Numbered from the stretch's first letter, positions 1-8,590 are shown. The stretch: 64,000 bases of DNA from Faecalibacterium sp. I3-3-89 (GCF_023347275.1 NZ_CP094468.1:2170001-2234000), one strand, 5' to 3'. Notes: generated by a model not told the origin, from the sequence alone. Translations and numbers: made by a program.

Positions 1-63
1 CGTCCCGTGCTGTTCGGGGCACTCCTCGCGCTTGACGAGGGTATAGCCGGGATATTGTTTCAT
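1..63 (-). CDS. 5' end of a leftward gene, truncated by the window edge
   Basis: Only the first 21 codons are present, reading MKQYPGYTLVKREECPEQHG and onward. A clear ribosome binding site (AGGAG, 70-74) lies 6 bases before the ATG, and a promoter is recognisable at 99-127, so this is a genuine gene start. The N-terminal style (Tyr-x-Leu-x6-Glu-x-His-Gly) resembles the start of M16C presequence-protease-like peptidases. With 21 residues that is a weak guess, and the function should be treated as unknown. Confidence 0.6.
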   Translation of the reverse strand, partial: MKQYPGYTLVKREECPEQHGT

Positions 64-98
64 GGTCTTGCTCCTTTGCGTTTTCTGGATTTTTCTCT

Positions 99-127
99 AT
101 TGTATCATCCTGCCCGCCAAAACACAA
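99..127 (-). promoter_or_regulatory. Promoter for the leftward gene at the window edge
   Basis: On the minus strand a -35 TTGTGT (122-127) and a -10 TACAAT (99-104) are separated by 17 bases. They lie about 36 bases upstream of the start codon at 63. Confidence 0.55.
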
Positions 128-160
128 TGAACGGTTTGTGAATCATAACTTCCCGGACGC

Positions 161-188
161 AAAAAGGCCTCCCCTCGAAGGGGAAGCC
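161..188 (-). terminator. Rho-independent terminator of the lipoprotein gene
   Basis: A GC-rich hairpin (GGCTTCCCC pairing with GGGGAGGCC, read leftward) is followed on the minus strand by TTTTT at 161-165. It lies 65 bases past the stop codon at 253. Confidence 0.8.
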
Positions 189-252
189 TCTCTGCATGTA
201 TCGGGAATTATTGAAGGAATTTTCGTTGCTCTATGAGATGCAAATTTGGAAA

Positions 253-849
253 TCAAACCTTCTGAACCAGGAAGATAGCTCTGCCAATCGGACGCTTTTC
301 GCCTTCCATACCGGGTGCCCAAATCAAATCCTCAGGCAGAGTGATGTCGTCCGTAGAGATATATGCTGCATCACCGGGCATCTTAACAACCAGCTTGCGC
401 TGGTTGTCAGCAGCAGTACCGTTGATGAGCTGCAAAGTAACTCTGACATTGATCGAAGTATCGACCGTCTTCTTCACCTTAACGATAGCCAAAAGCGTGT
501 TACCATTGTCAATGATCTCGACCGGAGTAGTGTCGGCCAGCTCATAGCCCTGCGGGATCTTGTCCGCAGGAATGCTCTTGGGGTCAACGACGGTAGCATC
601 CTTCAGAACGGGATGCTCATAATCATCGCCGCCATTTCCAACGCCTGCGCCGCCATTGTCAACATCAGCAAAGATAATCTTTACCGACTTGCTCGTCGTG
701 CCCGGCACATCCGGAACTTCCGTACCGGGGACCTTACTGCTGCTGTCGCCGCCATCACAGCCTGCCAGCACACCTGCTGCGGCAACAGCCAGAGCCGCAA
801 CACCAGCGCTCTTGAGGAAACGGCGGCGGGAAATCATATCCAGTCTCAT
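253..849 (-). CDS. Twin-arginine-type lipoprotein of unknown function
   Basis: The protein is 198 aa. Its N-terminus carries a twin-arginine-like signal (SRRRFLKSAG), a hydrophobic Ala-rich core and a lipobox ending LAGC, so it should be lipidated and held on the outer face of the membrane. A short Ser/Pro/Gly linker follows, then about 140 residues with a beta-rich look and no family I recognise. The start was chosen at ATG 849 because GGAGG lies 8 bases before it; an upstream in-frame ATG at 864 has no such site. The gene is monocistronic, with its own terminator. Its promoter contains an 11-C homopolymer (see 936-967), so expression may be phase-variable. An adhesin or binding role is possible but not shown. 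Confidence 0.8.
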   Translation of the reverse strand: MRLDMISRRRFLKSAGVAALAVAAAGVLAGCDGGDSSSKVPGTEVPDVPGTTSKSVKIIFADVDNGGAGVGNGGDDYEHPVLKDATVVDPKSIPADKIPQGYELADTTPVEIIDNGNTLLAIVKVKKTVDTSINVRVTLQLINGTAADNQRKLVVKMPGDAAYISTDDITLPEDLIWAPGMEGEKRPIGRAIFLVQKV

Positions 850-935
850 AATTAAAACCTCCACATTGTTTTAGAGGTCTTTCCCCGCTCGCATTTTCTT
901 CCTTCCGGGCGTAAGGCAAACCTCTGTTCTGATTC

Positions 936-967
936 ATTATACCCCCCCCCCCGATTATATTTGTCAA
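936..967 (-). promoter_or_regulatory. Promoter with a poly-C/poly-G spacer, candidate phase-variable switch
   Basis: Read leftward, a consensus -35 TTGACA (962-967) and a consensus -10 TATAAT (936-941) are separated by 20 bases, and 11 of these are one uninterrupted G run (C run at 942-952 on the plus strand). Twenty bases is longer than the 17 preferred by the housekeeping sigma factor. Slippage that removes three bases would restore optimal spacing. The predicted transcript start lies about 80 bases before the lipoprotein start at 849. Between this element and the MFS gene stop at 1184 I see only that gene's terminator. Confidence 0.65.
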
Positions 968-1129
968 GAGGTTTCAGTATTTTTGTGGCGGCTTTCTGCA
1001 TAAAAAATCGCCCGGCTTTTCTGCGTTTTCCACAAAATATAGCAGTTTGTGTTTTGAATGCACAAGCACCATCCGCAAGCTGCGTATCGCAGCTATGCCG
1101 TTTTGATAGGCGCTATTTTTGAAAGTCAC

Positions 1130-1161
1130 AATAAAAAGAGAGCTGTGCAGGACAGCTCTCT
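1130..1161 (-). terminator. Terminator of the gpsA-PLC-MFS transcript
   Basis: A perfect 10-bp hairpin (AGAGAGCTGT with ACAGCTCTCT, loop of 5) is followed leftward by TTTTTAT. It lies 23 bases beyond the MFS stop codon. Confidence 0.85.
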
Positions 1162-1183
1162 CCGTTTCCGCTTTTTATGAAAT

Positions 1184-2437
1184 TTATGCCGTTTCTCCCT
1201 GACGGCAGGACACCCGGAACAGTACGAATCCCACGACGAACAGCACGATGAGGGAGCCGACGCCCACATTGGCGCTGCCGGTCAGCTGGCTCCCCACGCT
1301 GACGATCATCGTCCCGAGGAAGGATGCCCCCTTGCCGCAGATGTCGAAAAGCCCGAAGTACTCGCCCGACTTCTCCGGCGGGATGATCTTTGCGAAGTGG
1401 GAGCGGCTGAGGGCCTGCACGCCGCCTTGGAACATCCCCACGATGACGGCCAGCACCCAGAACTGCCACTGCCGGGTCAGAAAGAACGCAAACACCGCGA
1501 TGCCCGCATAGGCCGCGATACAGACCGGGATGAGCTTCGACGAGGGATACTCGTTGGACAGCCGCCCGAAGATGAGGGCCGACGGGAACGCCACGATCTG
1601 CGTCACCAGCAGCGCCAGCAGCAGTCCGGTGGTGTCCAGCCCCAGCGCCGTGCCGTAGGCCGTGGCCATGTCGATAATGGTATACACGCCGTCGATGTAG
1701 CAGAAGAACGCCAGCAGGAACCAGAACACCTGCTTGTCCTCCGGCAGATGCCGCAGGGTCTGGCCGATGCGGGCAAAGCTCTGGCGTACTGCGTGCTCTT
1801 CCACCTCCACATAGTGGATCTGTCGGTAGCTTTTCAGCAGCGGCAGGGTGGTCACGAGCCACCACACCGCCGTCAGGATAAGCGCGATGTTCAGCGCCGT
1901 CATCTGGCTGAGGCCAATGGCCCCCGCCCCCAGCACAAGGCCGAGACAGACCACGAAGGGCACGCAGCTGCCGATGTAGCCCCACGCATAGCCCCGGCTG
2001 GACACCTCATCCATCCGCTCCGGCGTGGTCACATCCCCGAGCATGGAGTCGTAGAACACCAGACTGCCCGAAAATCCCACCTTCGCAATGACGAAGATGA
2101 CGAGGAAGGGCAGCCACGCCGACGCCGCGCCCATGGCGCAGCATCCCACGATGCCCACGCCGACGCAGAGCATGAAGATGGGCTTCTTGAAGCCTCTGGT
2201 GTCCGCCACCGTGCCGAGGATCGGGCTGAGGATGGCCGTGATGATGGTCACGACCGAGCTGGCATAGCCCCAGTAGGCCAGATACTCCACCGAGGTCAGG
2301 CCGCCGCTCTCTGCCAGTGCGTTGAAGAAAATGGGGATAAGGGTCGCCACCATCAGCACAAAGGCCGAGTTTCCCACGTCGTACAGGATCCAGTTCCGTT
2401 CCAGCCTCGTCAGGCGAAAATTGCCATTCTTTCCCAT
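1184..2437 (-). CDS. MFS transporter, UMF1/Atg22-like family
   Basis: A 417-aa polytopic membrane protein with about 12 hydrophobic segments. The N-terminal NWILYDVGNSAF signature followed by a membrane span is characteristic of the UMF1/Atg22-like branch of the major facilitator superfamily. Members are inferred to export amino acids or other small metabolites, and the bacterial substrate is unknown. It is the last gene of a three-gene leftward unit (gpsA, phospholipase-like, this gene), starts 12 bases after its neighbour ends, and is followed by a strong terminator. Length is normal for the family. Confidence 0.85.
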   Translation of the reverse strand: MGKNGNFRLTRLERNWILYDVGNSAFVLMVATLIPIFFNALAESGGLTSVEYLAYWGYASSVVTIITAILSPILGTVADTRGFKKPIFMLCVGVGIVGCCAMGAASAWLPFLVIFVIAKVGFSGSLVFYDSMLGDVTTPERMDEVSSRGYAWGYIGSCVPFVVCLGLVLGAGAIGLSQMTALNIALILTAVWWLVTTLPLLKSYRQIHYVEVEEHAVRQSFARIGQTLRHLPEDKQVFWFLLAFFCYIDGVYTIIDMATAYGTALGLDTTGLLLALLVTQIVAFPSALIFGRLSNEYPSSKLIPVCIAAYAGIAVFAFFLTRQWQFWVLAVIVGMFQGGVQALSRSHFAKIIPPEKSGEYFGLFDICGKGASFLGTMIVSVGSQLTGSANVGVGSLIVLFVVGFVLFRVSCRQGETA

Positions 2438-2449
2438 CCAGTGCTCCTC

Positions 2450-3235
2450 TCAGTCTTCCCCGAACGTGTGCTGATATTCCGGCCCCAGCGGCTTTCCTCC
2501 GGCATACTCGCCGATGAGCCGCACCGCCAGCGGCACAGCCGTCTTGTACAGCTCCTCGAGCTTCCGGCTGCTCTGGACACACTTGGGGTTGGGCTGCGGG
2601 TTCGCCACAAGGCCGTGCATAAACTCATACTTCCCGGCGGCGCGCATCCCGGCCAGCACCACCCAGCGTTTGACGGGGTTCGCCGCCTGCAGCATATGGT
2701 GCACCGAGATCATCCCCTTCATCGCCGCCAGCGTCTCGTCCACCGTGACGCCCTCATAAAAAGGCGCGACGACCTCCGCCCGCTGGCGGCTGGGCTTGAT
2801 GTGGCTGGCCGTGAAGAACTTCATAGGGTCATAGCCGTCCTCCCGCAGCAAGGCGTTGTCGAACTCTGTCTCGATCTCACAGTGGCTCACGCCGCTCTCC
2901 CGGACATAGGCCTCCACATAGGGGTGACAGGTGCTGTCCAGCGCAAAATGGCAGACGAAGCCCAGCGCGTAGGCCAGCGCAGCGTCCTTATCCGCCGCGT
3001 GTTCCACCACGGCCCGGGCGCGGGTGAAAAATACCTCGCCCTTTTCCTCGTGCATGGCATTCCCCAAACGGTTCACCGGGTTCGTCTGCAATGCCTTGTA
3101 ATAAAACATCAGGTCCGGCCCGTGGAGGCCCATATCGTAGAGCTCCCGGTGCTGCTCCAGCGTCTGGCGCAGCCCGTCCGGAAGCAGGGCCAGAACATCC
3201 GCGCCAAAGCGGCGGTGTGCGTAGGTAGAAGGCAT
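2450..3235 (-). CDS. Zinc-dependent phospholipase C-like protein
   Basis: The 261-aa protein resembles the zinc-dependent phospholipase C / S1-P1 nuclease fold. It has a conserved N-terminal His (MPSTYAHRRFG), then HGPDLMFYY, a His-Glu pair (MHEEKGEVFF), CHFALDSTCHPY with two metal-type histidines, and SHCEIETEFDN. These match the trinuclear-zinc ligand pattern of the family. No export signal is visible, so it may act in the cytoplasm on a phosphate ester or lipid intermediate. It starts 18 bases after gpsA ends, which suggests a link to glycerophospholipid metabolism, although that is inference. Confidence 0.8.
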   Translation of the reverse strand: MPSTYAHRRFGADVLALLPDGLRQTLEQHRELYDMGLHGPDLMFYYKALQTNPVNRLGNAMHEEKGEVFFTRARAVVEHAADKDAALAYALGFVCHFALDSTCHPYVEAYVRESGVSHCEIETEFDNALLREDGYDPMKFFTASHIKPSRQRAEVVAPFYEGVTVDETLAAMKGMISVHHMLQAANPVKRWVVLAGMRAAGKYEFMHGLVANPQPNPKCVQSSRKLEELYKTAVPLAVRLIGEYAGGKPLGPEYQHTFGED

Positions 3236-3253
3236 GATACCGCCCCTTTTCGT

Positions 3254-4279
3254 TTATTTTTCGTATTCCTGCGGCAGCTCGTTCTTCAGGCCGCGCTCCA
3301 TCAGGGACTTGACGGCCTCCGCCGCGCTCATCCCCTTGTTGACGATGGCGTTGACGGTCTGGACGATGGGCATTTCCACCTGATACCGCTCGGCCAGCTC
3401 CAGCGCGGCGGGCAGGGCGTTCATGCCCTCCACCACCATGCCCACTTCCTTGACGGCGTGCTCCGGGGTCTCGCCCTTACCGATAAGGATACCGGCGCGG
3501 TTGTTGCGGCTGTGCATACTGGTGGCCGTCACGATGAGGTCGCCGATGCCGGCCAGACCCGCAAAGGTGTGGATGTTGCAGCCCATCGCCACGCCCAGAC
3601 GGGCGATCTCGGCGATGCCCCGGGTGATGAGGGCGGCGCGGGCGTTGTCGCCGTAGCCGAGGCCGGTGGAGATGCCGACGCCCAGCGCGATGACGTTCTT
3701 CATGGCACCGCTCAGCTCCACGCCCTTGATGTCGTCATTGGTGTAGACGCGCATGACGTTGTTGGTAAAGACCTCCTGCACGAAGGCCGCAGCCTCGGCG
3801 TCCTTGCTGGCCGACACGATGGTGGTGGGCAGGTCGATGGCCACCTCCTCTGCGTGGGTGGGGCCGGACAGGGCCACAAGGCGGACATTCTTCGGGCCGC
3901 CCTCCCGGCCCAGCTCATCGGCAAGGATCTCCGTCATGGTGTACAGCGTGTCCGGCTCGATGCCCTTTGCCACGTCCACGATGATCTGGCCGTCGGCCAC
4001 ATAGGGCCGGGCCTTTGCTGCCGTGGAGCGGACGAAGACCGACGGCACCGCGAACAGCAGGATGTCCTTGTCCTTGCAGACCTCCTCGATGCTCTTGGTG
4101 AACCGCAGCTCCTCCGGGATCTTCATCTGCGGCAGGTTGGGGTGGACGCGGGTCGTCGAAAGGTCATCGATCTCCTTCTCGATGGCCGACCAGACCAGCA
4201 CATCGTTCCCGCTCACCGTCAGCATCCGTGCAAGGGCCATGCCCCAAGTTCCAGCGCCCAGAATACCAATACGTTTCAT
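3254..4279 (-). CDS. gpsA: Glycerol-3-phosphate dehydrogenase [NAD(P)+]
   Basis: GpsA reduces dihydroxyacetone phosphate to sn-glycerol 3-phosphate, the backbone of membrane phospholipids. The 341-aa protein begins with the Rossmann motif GILGAGTWGMALARML. It contains SGPTHAEEVA, the catalytic-lysine region ELSGAMKNVIALGVG and the NNRAGILIGKGE substrate loop. The ATG at 4279 is preferred because GGAGG lies 9 bases upstream; the longer frame to 4312 lacks a site. First gene of a three-gene leftward operon. Confidence 0.95.
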   Translation of the reverse strand: MKRIGILGAGTWGMALARMLTVSGNDVLVWSAIEKEIDDLSTTRVHPNLPQMKIPEELRFTKSIEEVCKDKDILLFAVPSVFVRSTAAKARPYVADGQIIVDVAKGIEPDTLYTMTEILADELGREGGPKNVRLVALSGPTHAEEVAIDLPTTIVSASKDAEAAAFVQEVFTNNVMRVYTNDDIKGVELSGAMKNVIALGVGISTGLGYGDNARAALITRGIAEIARLGVAMGCNIHTFAGLAGIGDLIVTATSMHSRNNRAGILIGKGETPEHAVKEVGMVVEGMNALPAALELAERYQVEMPIVQTVNAIVNKGMSAAEAVKSLMERGLKNELPQEYEK

Positions 4280-4474
4280 CACGTTTGTCCTCCGTATCCG
4301 CCGCGCTCCCATCTGCCGGGGCGTGCGGCCTGTTCTGCCCGTGCCACCGCACAGGTCTATTCGATTCTATTGTACCCGAAAGCCCCTGCCGCGTCAACTG
4401 TTCCGCCGTTGTGCACAAAGTTCATGCATCTTTTTCATTCATTTCATCCATACCATGCAATTTTTCGAAACCAT

Positions 4475-4503
4475 TTGCGTTCCCCCGGGAATCATGCTAT
4501 AGT
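4475..4503 (+). promoter_or_regulatory. Promoter of the amino-acid ABC operon
   Basis: TTGCGT (4475-4480), a 17-base spacer and TATAGT (4498-4503) lie upstream of the permease gene. The gap 4280-4669 between gpsA and this operon holds this promoter and a leader of about 160 bases. The leader contains a hairpin (TATCGCA pairing with TGCGATA near 4599-4625) of unknown role. I see no riboswitch I can name. Confidence 0.6.
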
Positions 4504-4669
4504 ATTCTGGTAGGATTTGTAGGATTTTCTGCTCAGACCCTTGACTGAAAGTATGGTTTAAAGGTGTATCATGAGCTTTCCTGCTGTTCCATCGGTTTAT
4601 CGCATTTTTCAAAAAGTGCGATAAAAAGTCGAACTGCTCTATTTTTCATTTTGAAGAAGGACATCATCC

Positions 4670-5353
4670 ATGCTGGAATCTTTGTTATCCAACCGCACCA
4701 TCAGCGTGCTCTGGGAGGCCCTGCCCCGCATCCTGTCGGCGGGCCTCACCATGACCATCCCCCTCACCCTCGTCTCGTTCACTCTGGCGATGGTGCTGGC
4801 CGTAGCCGTGGCTCTGGTGCAGTACGCCCGGGTGCCGGTGCTGAGTCAGCTGGCCCGGTTCTACATCTGGGTCATCCGGGGCACACCGCTTCTGGTGCAG
4901 CTCTTCATCATCTTCTATGGCCTGCCCAGCGTGGGCATCATGCTGGACGCCTTTCCGGCGGCGGTCATCGCTTTCGCCTTCAACGAGGGCGCTTACTGTG
5001 CCGAGACCATGCGCGGTGCGCTGGAAAGCGTGCCGCAGGGCCAGCTGGAGGCCGGCTGCTGCGTGGGCATGAGCTGGTGGCAGATCATGCGCCGCATCGT
5101 GCTGCCGCAGGCCCTGCGCACCGCCGTGCCCGCCCTCTCCAACTCCCTCATCGGCATGATCAAGGACACCTCTCTGGCCTCCAACATCACCGTGGCGGAG
5201 CTGTTCATGGCCGGCCAGCGGGTCGCGGCCCGCACCTACATCTTCCTGCCCATCTACTGCGAGGTGGCGGTGGTGTATCTGCTGTTCTGTACCGTCATCA
5301 CCAAGCTGCAGGGGCTGCTGGAGCGCCAGCTCAACGCCCACGGCTTCCAGTAA
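4670..5353 (+). CDS. Polar amino acid ABC transporter permease
   Basis: A 227-aa inner-membrane permease of the HisMQ type, with about five hydrophobic segments and the EAA-loop region EAGCCVGMSWWQIMRRIVLPQ that docks on the ATPase. The sequence IRGTPLLVQLFIIFYGLPS is characteristic of cystine, glutamine and histidine importers. GAAGGA lies 8 bases before the ATG. It is followed by its ATPase and binding protein. With one permease gene it probably acts as a homodimer. The substrate cannot be fixed; L-cystine is a reasonable guess from this transporter layout. Confidence 0.9.
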   Translation: MLESLLSNRTISVLWEALPRILSAGLTMTIPLTLVSFTLAMVLAVAVALVQYARVPVLSQLARFYIWVIRGTPLLVQLFIIFYGLPSVGIMLDAFPAAVIAFAFNEGAYCAETMRGALESVPQGQLEAGCCVGMSWWQIMRRIVLPQALRTAVPALSNSLIGMIKDTSLASNITVAELFMAGQRVAARTYIFLPIYCEVAVVYLLFCTVITKLQGLLERQLNAHGFQ

Positions 5354-5371
5354 GAAAGGAGTATGGCTGTT

Positions 5372-6181
5372 ATGGCAATGTTAGAGATCCGCGGCGTCCG
5401 CAAATCCTTCCATACATATGCAAAGCCCGGCGTCCGTCCCGGCATCTTTGGCCGTGCCCCGAAGCCGGTCAGCAGCCTTGACGTGCTGCGCGGCGTCGAT
5501 CTGACGGTGGAAAAAGGCGACGTCGTCGCCATCCTCGGCCCCTCCGGCTCCGGCAAGACCACCCTGCTGCGCTGTCTCAACTTCCTCGAGACCGCCGACG
5601 CGGGCACCCTCACCTTCGACGGTGAGGCCTTCGACCTTGCCCACGCCGACCGGGCCTCCATCGCACGGCTGCGTCGGAAAACGGCCTTCGTTTTCCAGAA
5701 CTATAACCTCTTCCGCAACAAGACGGCCCTCCAGAACGTCACCGAGGGCCTCATCGTTGCCCGGAAAATGCCCAAAAACGAGGCCAACGCCATCGGCATG
5801 AAGATGCTGGAAAAGGTCGGCCTCGCCGACCGGGCCGACTACTACCCCCGCCAGCTCTCGGGCGGTCAGCAGCAGCGTGTGGCCATCGCCCGTGCCCTCG
5901 CCTCCGACCCCGAGATCATCTATTTCGACGAGCCGACCAGCGCCCTCGACCCCGAGCTGACCGGCGAGGTGCTGGCTGTCATGCGGCAGCTGGCACAGGA
6001 GGGGATGACCATGCTGGTCGTCACCCATGAGATGGGCTTTGCCCGCAACGTCTCCTCCCGCACTGTCTTCATGGAGAACGGCGTCGTGGTGGAGGAAGCC
6101 CCCTCGCAGGAGTTCTTCGCCCACCCCAAAGAGGCCCGCACCCGCGAGTTCCTGCAAAAGATCTCGCATACCGAAGCCTGA
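5372..6181 (+). CDS. Amino acid ABC transporter ATP-binding protein
   Basis: A 269-aa ATPase with Walker A (GPSGSGKTT), Q-loop (FVFQNYNLF), ABC signature (LSGGQQQRVAIARAL), Walker B (IIYFDEPTSALDPE) and H-loop (VVTHEMGFA). ATG 5372 is preferred over 5363 because the GGAG at 5358-5361 is 10 bases from the former and 1 base from the latter. An insert of about 15 residues after the first strand (KPGVRPGIFGRAPKPVSS) is unusual for this family and resembles a short added loop. It powers the permease at 4670. Confidence 0.92.
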   Translation: MAMLEIRGVRKSFHTYAKPGVRPGIFGRAPKPVSSLDVLRGVDLTVEKGDVVAILGPSGSGKTTLLRCLNFLETADAGTLTFDGEAFDLAHADRASIARLRRKTAFVFQNYNLFRNKTALQNVTEGLIVARKMPKNEANAIGMKMLEKVGLADRADYYPRQLSGGQQQRVAIARALASDPEIIYFDEPTSALDPELTGEVLAVMRQLAQEGMTMLVVTHEMGFARNVSSRTVFMENGVVVEEAPSQEFFAHPKEARTREFLQKISHTEA

Positions 6182-6220
6182 CGCCTCTCCCAAGCTTTTA
6201 CCACAGAAAGGACTATTATT

Positions 6221-7036
6221 ATGAAACGCAGAACCTTTATCTCCCTGATGAGTGTCATGGCTGCCGCCGGGGCCCTCTCGCTGGCTGGCTGCTCTTCCAG
6301 CAAGTCCGCTTCCTCCGCCGCTGCCAACAAGCTGGAGACCATCCAGTCCAACGGCAAGCTGGTCGTCGCGCTGGAAGGCGCATGGCAGCCCTGGAGCTTC
6401 CACGATGACAGCGACACCCTCGTCGGCTACGACGTCGAGGTCTCCCGCGCCATCGCCGAAAAGCTGGGCGTCGAGCCGGAGTATGTCGAGAGCGACTGGG
6501 ACAGCCTCTTCGCCGGTCTGGACGCCGGCCGCTATGACCTCGTCTGCAACGGCGTCGAGGTCACGGAGGAGCGCGCCAAGACCTACGACTTCACCACCCC
6601 CTACGGCTACATCCACACCGCTCTCGCCGTCCGCAAGGACAACGAGGACATCAAGAGCTTTGAGGACCTCGCAGGCAAGACCACGGCTAATAGCCCTGCC
6701 TCCACCTATATGGAGCTGGCCGAGAGCTACGGCGCTACCGTGCAGGGCATCGACACGCTGGAGGAGACCATCCAGCTGCTGACTGCCGGCCGCATCGACG
6801 CCACCCTGAACGCCGACGTCTCCTTCTACGACTACCTGAATGTCCATCCGGACGCCAACTTCAAGCTGGTGGCCCAGACTGAAGAGGCCTCCCATGTCGC
6901 CATCCCCGTGCTCAAGAGTGACGACACCTCCTTCCTCGACGCCCTCAACAGCGCCATCGAAGCACTGCGTGCCGACGGCACCCTCAAGGAGCTGAGCGAA
7001 AAGTACTTCGGCGAGGACATCTCTTCCGAGAACTGA
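6221..7036 (+). CDS. Amino acid ABC transporter substrate-binding lipoprotein
   Basis: The 271-aa protein begins with a lipoprotein signal (MKRRTFISLM, then LAGCSSS), so the mature protein is anchored outside the membrane. The SBP_bac_3 fold follows: VALEGAWQPWSFHD, LVGYDVEVSRAIAEKLGV, the DSLFAGLDAGRYDLVCNGV segment and FTTPYGYIHTALAV. It is the third gene of the importer, 39 bases after the ATPase. The FHD region and overall pattern fit cystine- or polar-amino-acid-binding proteins. Substrate assignment is inference. Confidence 0.92.
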   Translation: MKRRTFISLMSVMAAAGALSLAGCSSSKSASSAAANKLETIQSNGKLVVALEGAWQPWSFHDDSDTLVGYDVEVSRAIAEKLGVEPEYVESDWDSLFAGLDAGRYDLVCNGVEVTEERAKTYDFTTPYGYIHTALAVRKDNEDIKSFEDLAGKTTANSPASTYMELAESYGATVQGIDTLEETIQLLTAGRIDATLNADVSFYDYLNVHPDANFKLVAQTEEASHVAIPVLKSDDTSFLDALNSAIEALRADGTLKELSEKYFGEDISSEN

Positions 7037-7082
7037 TCCCGGCCCACCGGAGGCACATTACGACCTGCGCAGCAGTCTCTCT

Positions 7083-8315
7083 TTATCCTGTGATCAGCGC
7101 CACTGCCACGTCGTTGACGTTTGTTCCGGTGGCCCCGGTGATGATCAGCCCCTCTGCCGCCTGTAAGGCGTGATAGGCATCGTTATTTTTCAGGGTGTCG
7201 AACACGTTCCAGCCCTTTGCCGCCAGAGCGGCGGCGGTATCGCCGTCCACATAGCCGCCAGCGGCATCGGTGGGGCCGTCGGTGCCGTCGCTGCCCACTG
7301 AGAAGACTGCCGCGTCCAGCCCGGCAAGAGCCGGAGCCGCCGCAAGGGCGATCTCCTGATTGCGGCCGCCGAGACCCTTCCCGGTCAGGTGCACCACAGT
7401 CTCGCCGCCTGCGATAAAGGCCAGCTTCCGGCCCTGCCCCGCATGGGTGCGGACGATGGAGCCAAGGAAGCTGCCTGCCTCCCGTGCCTCGCAGCAGAGC
7501 CGGTCGGTGAGGACGACCGGCTCATAGCCCCGCGCCCGGCAGGCACTGGCTGCAGCTGCACACAGTTCCCGGACGCTGCCGGTGATCCGGGTCGTCACGT
7601 TATCGAGCGCTTTCGGCGTTTCCTGTGCCAGAAGCGCTTTCGCCTGTTCCGACAGGTTCAGCCGATACTTTTCCGCAATGGCAAGCGCCTGCGCGCAGGT
7701 GGAGGAGTCCGGCACCGCCGGGCCGCTGGCGATCATGTCCAGCGGGTCGCCCAGAATATCACTGAGGACGATGCTGAATACGTTTGCCGGAGCGCAGCGC
7801 TGTGCGAACCGCCCTCCCTTGACCCCGGAAAGCCGCTTGCGGATGGTGTTCATCTCCACGATGTCGGCCCCGCTGGCAAGGAGCTGATGGGTGATGTCCT
7901 GCAATTCCCCGCCGGGGAGCAGCGGCTTTTCAAACAACGCGCTGCCGCCGCCCGAGAGCAGAAACAGTACCGTATCTTCTGCGGTCAGCCCCTGCACCAG
8001 CTCCAGCGCCTTTTCGGTGGCCGCAAAGCCGTTTTCGTCCGGGACGGGATGGCCTGCTTCATAACAGTCCACCCCGGAGATCTGGCCTTTGACGTGGCCA
8101 TACTTGGTCACGACCACGCCGCCGTCCACCCGGCCCAGTGCTTCCACGGCGGCGCGGGCCATCTGCCATCCGGCCTTGCCCGCTGCCACCAGCAGCACCT
8201 TGCCGCCCTTGGGCTGAAAGGCTTTCAGTGCACGGCGGACGGCCTCGTCCGGCAGGACAGCGCTCAGGCTGGCCCCGATGATGGCGTCGGCATCCCTTCG
8301 CAGCGTTTCGTTCAT
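7083..8315 (-). CDS. Glycerate 2-kinase, MOFRL (DUF4147) family
   Basis: This kinase converts D-glycerate to 2-phosphoglycerate and so links glycerate or hydroxypyruvate to lower glycolysis. The 410-aa protein has the two-domain layout of the family. An N-terminal DUF4147 part holds VLLVAAGKAGWQMA and FLLSGGGSALFEKP, and a C-terminal MOFRL part holds AFIAGGETVVHL, GGRNQEIALAAA and SVGSDGTDGPTDAAGG. ATG 8315 is preferred because GGAGG lies 8 bases upstream. It stands alone, convergent with the amino-acid importer. Confidence 0.9.
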   Translation of the reverse strand: MNETLRRDADAIIGASLSAVLPDEAVRRALKAFQPKGGKVLLVAAGKAGWQMARAAVEALGRVDGGVVVTKYGHVKGQISGVDCYEAGHPVPDENGFAATEKALELVQGLTAEDTVLFLLSGGGSALFEKPLLPGGELQDITHQLLASGADIVEMNTIRKRLSGVKGGRFAQRCAPANVFSIVLSDILGDPLDMIASGPAVPDSSTCAQALAIAEKYRLNLSEQAKALLAQETPKALDNVTTRITGSVRELCAAAASACRARGYEPVVLTDRLCCEAREAGSFLGSIVRTHAGQGRKLAFIAGGETVVHLTGKGLGGRNQEIALAAAPALAGLDAAVFSVGSDGTDGPTDAAGGYVDGDTAAALAAKGWNVFDTLKNNDAYHALQAAEGLIITGATGTNVNDVAVALITG

Positions 8316-8403
8316 CCTCATGTCCTCCATTTTTGCGGAGCCCCGCTCTTCCGGCGCAGGCCCTTTTGCTCTGATTATAGCACGGATCTGCCGGTCTGTG
8401 GGG

Positions 8404-8520
8404 AATTTTTTGCTCCTTCACCTTGCTCCAGAGGGCAGCGCCGCCAACTATCATATCGCGCTGGACAGCGGGGTCATCGGCATCGAAACGTGTGCCAAGA
8501 TCATGGAAAGCCTTGTCTGA
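8404..8520 (+). pseudogene. Possible C-terminal remnant of a degraded gene
   Basis: In the gap 8316-8607 one plus frame reads about 33 residues with a natural protein look (PEGSAANYHIALDSGVIGIE, then a short tail) before a stop at 8518-8520. It has no start codon or ribosome site of its own. The frame to its left runs only antisense to the glycerate kinase. This may be the tail of a gene mostly deleted when the flanking genes were joined. I cannot name the family, and chance is a real alternative. Confidence 0.2.
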
Positions 8521-8548
8521 ACGGTGCTTTCCGGGCCAATAACGTAAA

Positions 8549-8590
8549 ATGCCGCCCACCTGCGTGACAACAGCGCAGGCGGGCGGCATT
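8549..8590 (-). terminator. Terminator downstream of pyrB
   Basis: A long hairpin (ATGCCGCCC pairing with GGGCGGCAT, extended by CCTGCG/CGCAGG) lies 18 bases past the pyrB stop. It is followed by TTTT leftward and by TTTTT rightward, so it may work in both directions. Confidence 0.8.

Noticed and set aside
1397..4513. A 1038-codon rightward open frame
   Set aside because: It runs antisense across the MFS, phospholipase-like and gpsA genes, is rich in His/Arg/Gln as GC-driven shadows are, and has no domain or ribosome site.
4564..5481. A 305-codon rightward frame overlapping the permease gene
   Set aside because: Overlaps the clear permease in another frame and shows only His/Arg/Gly-rich shadow composition.
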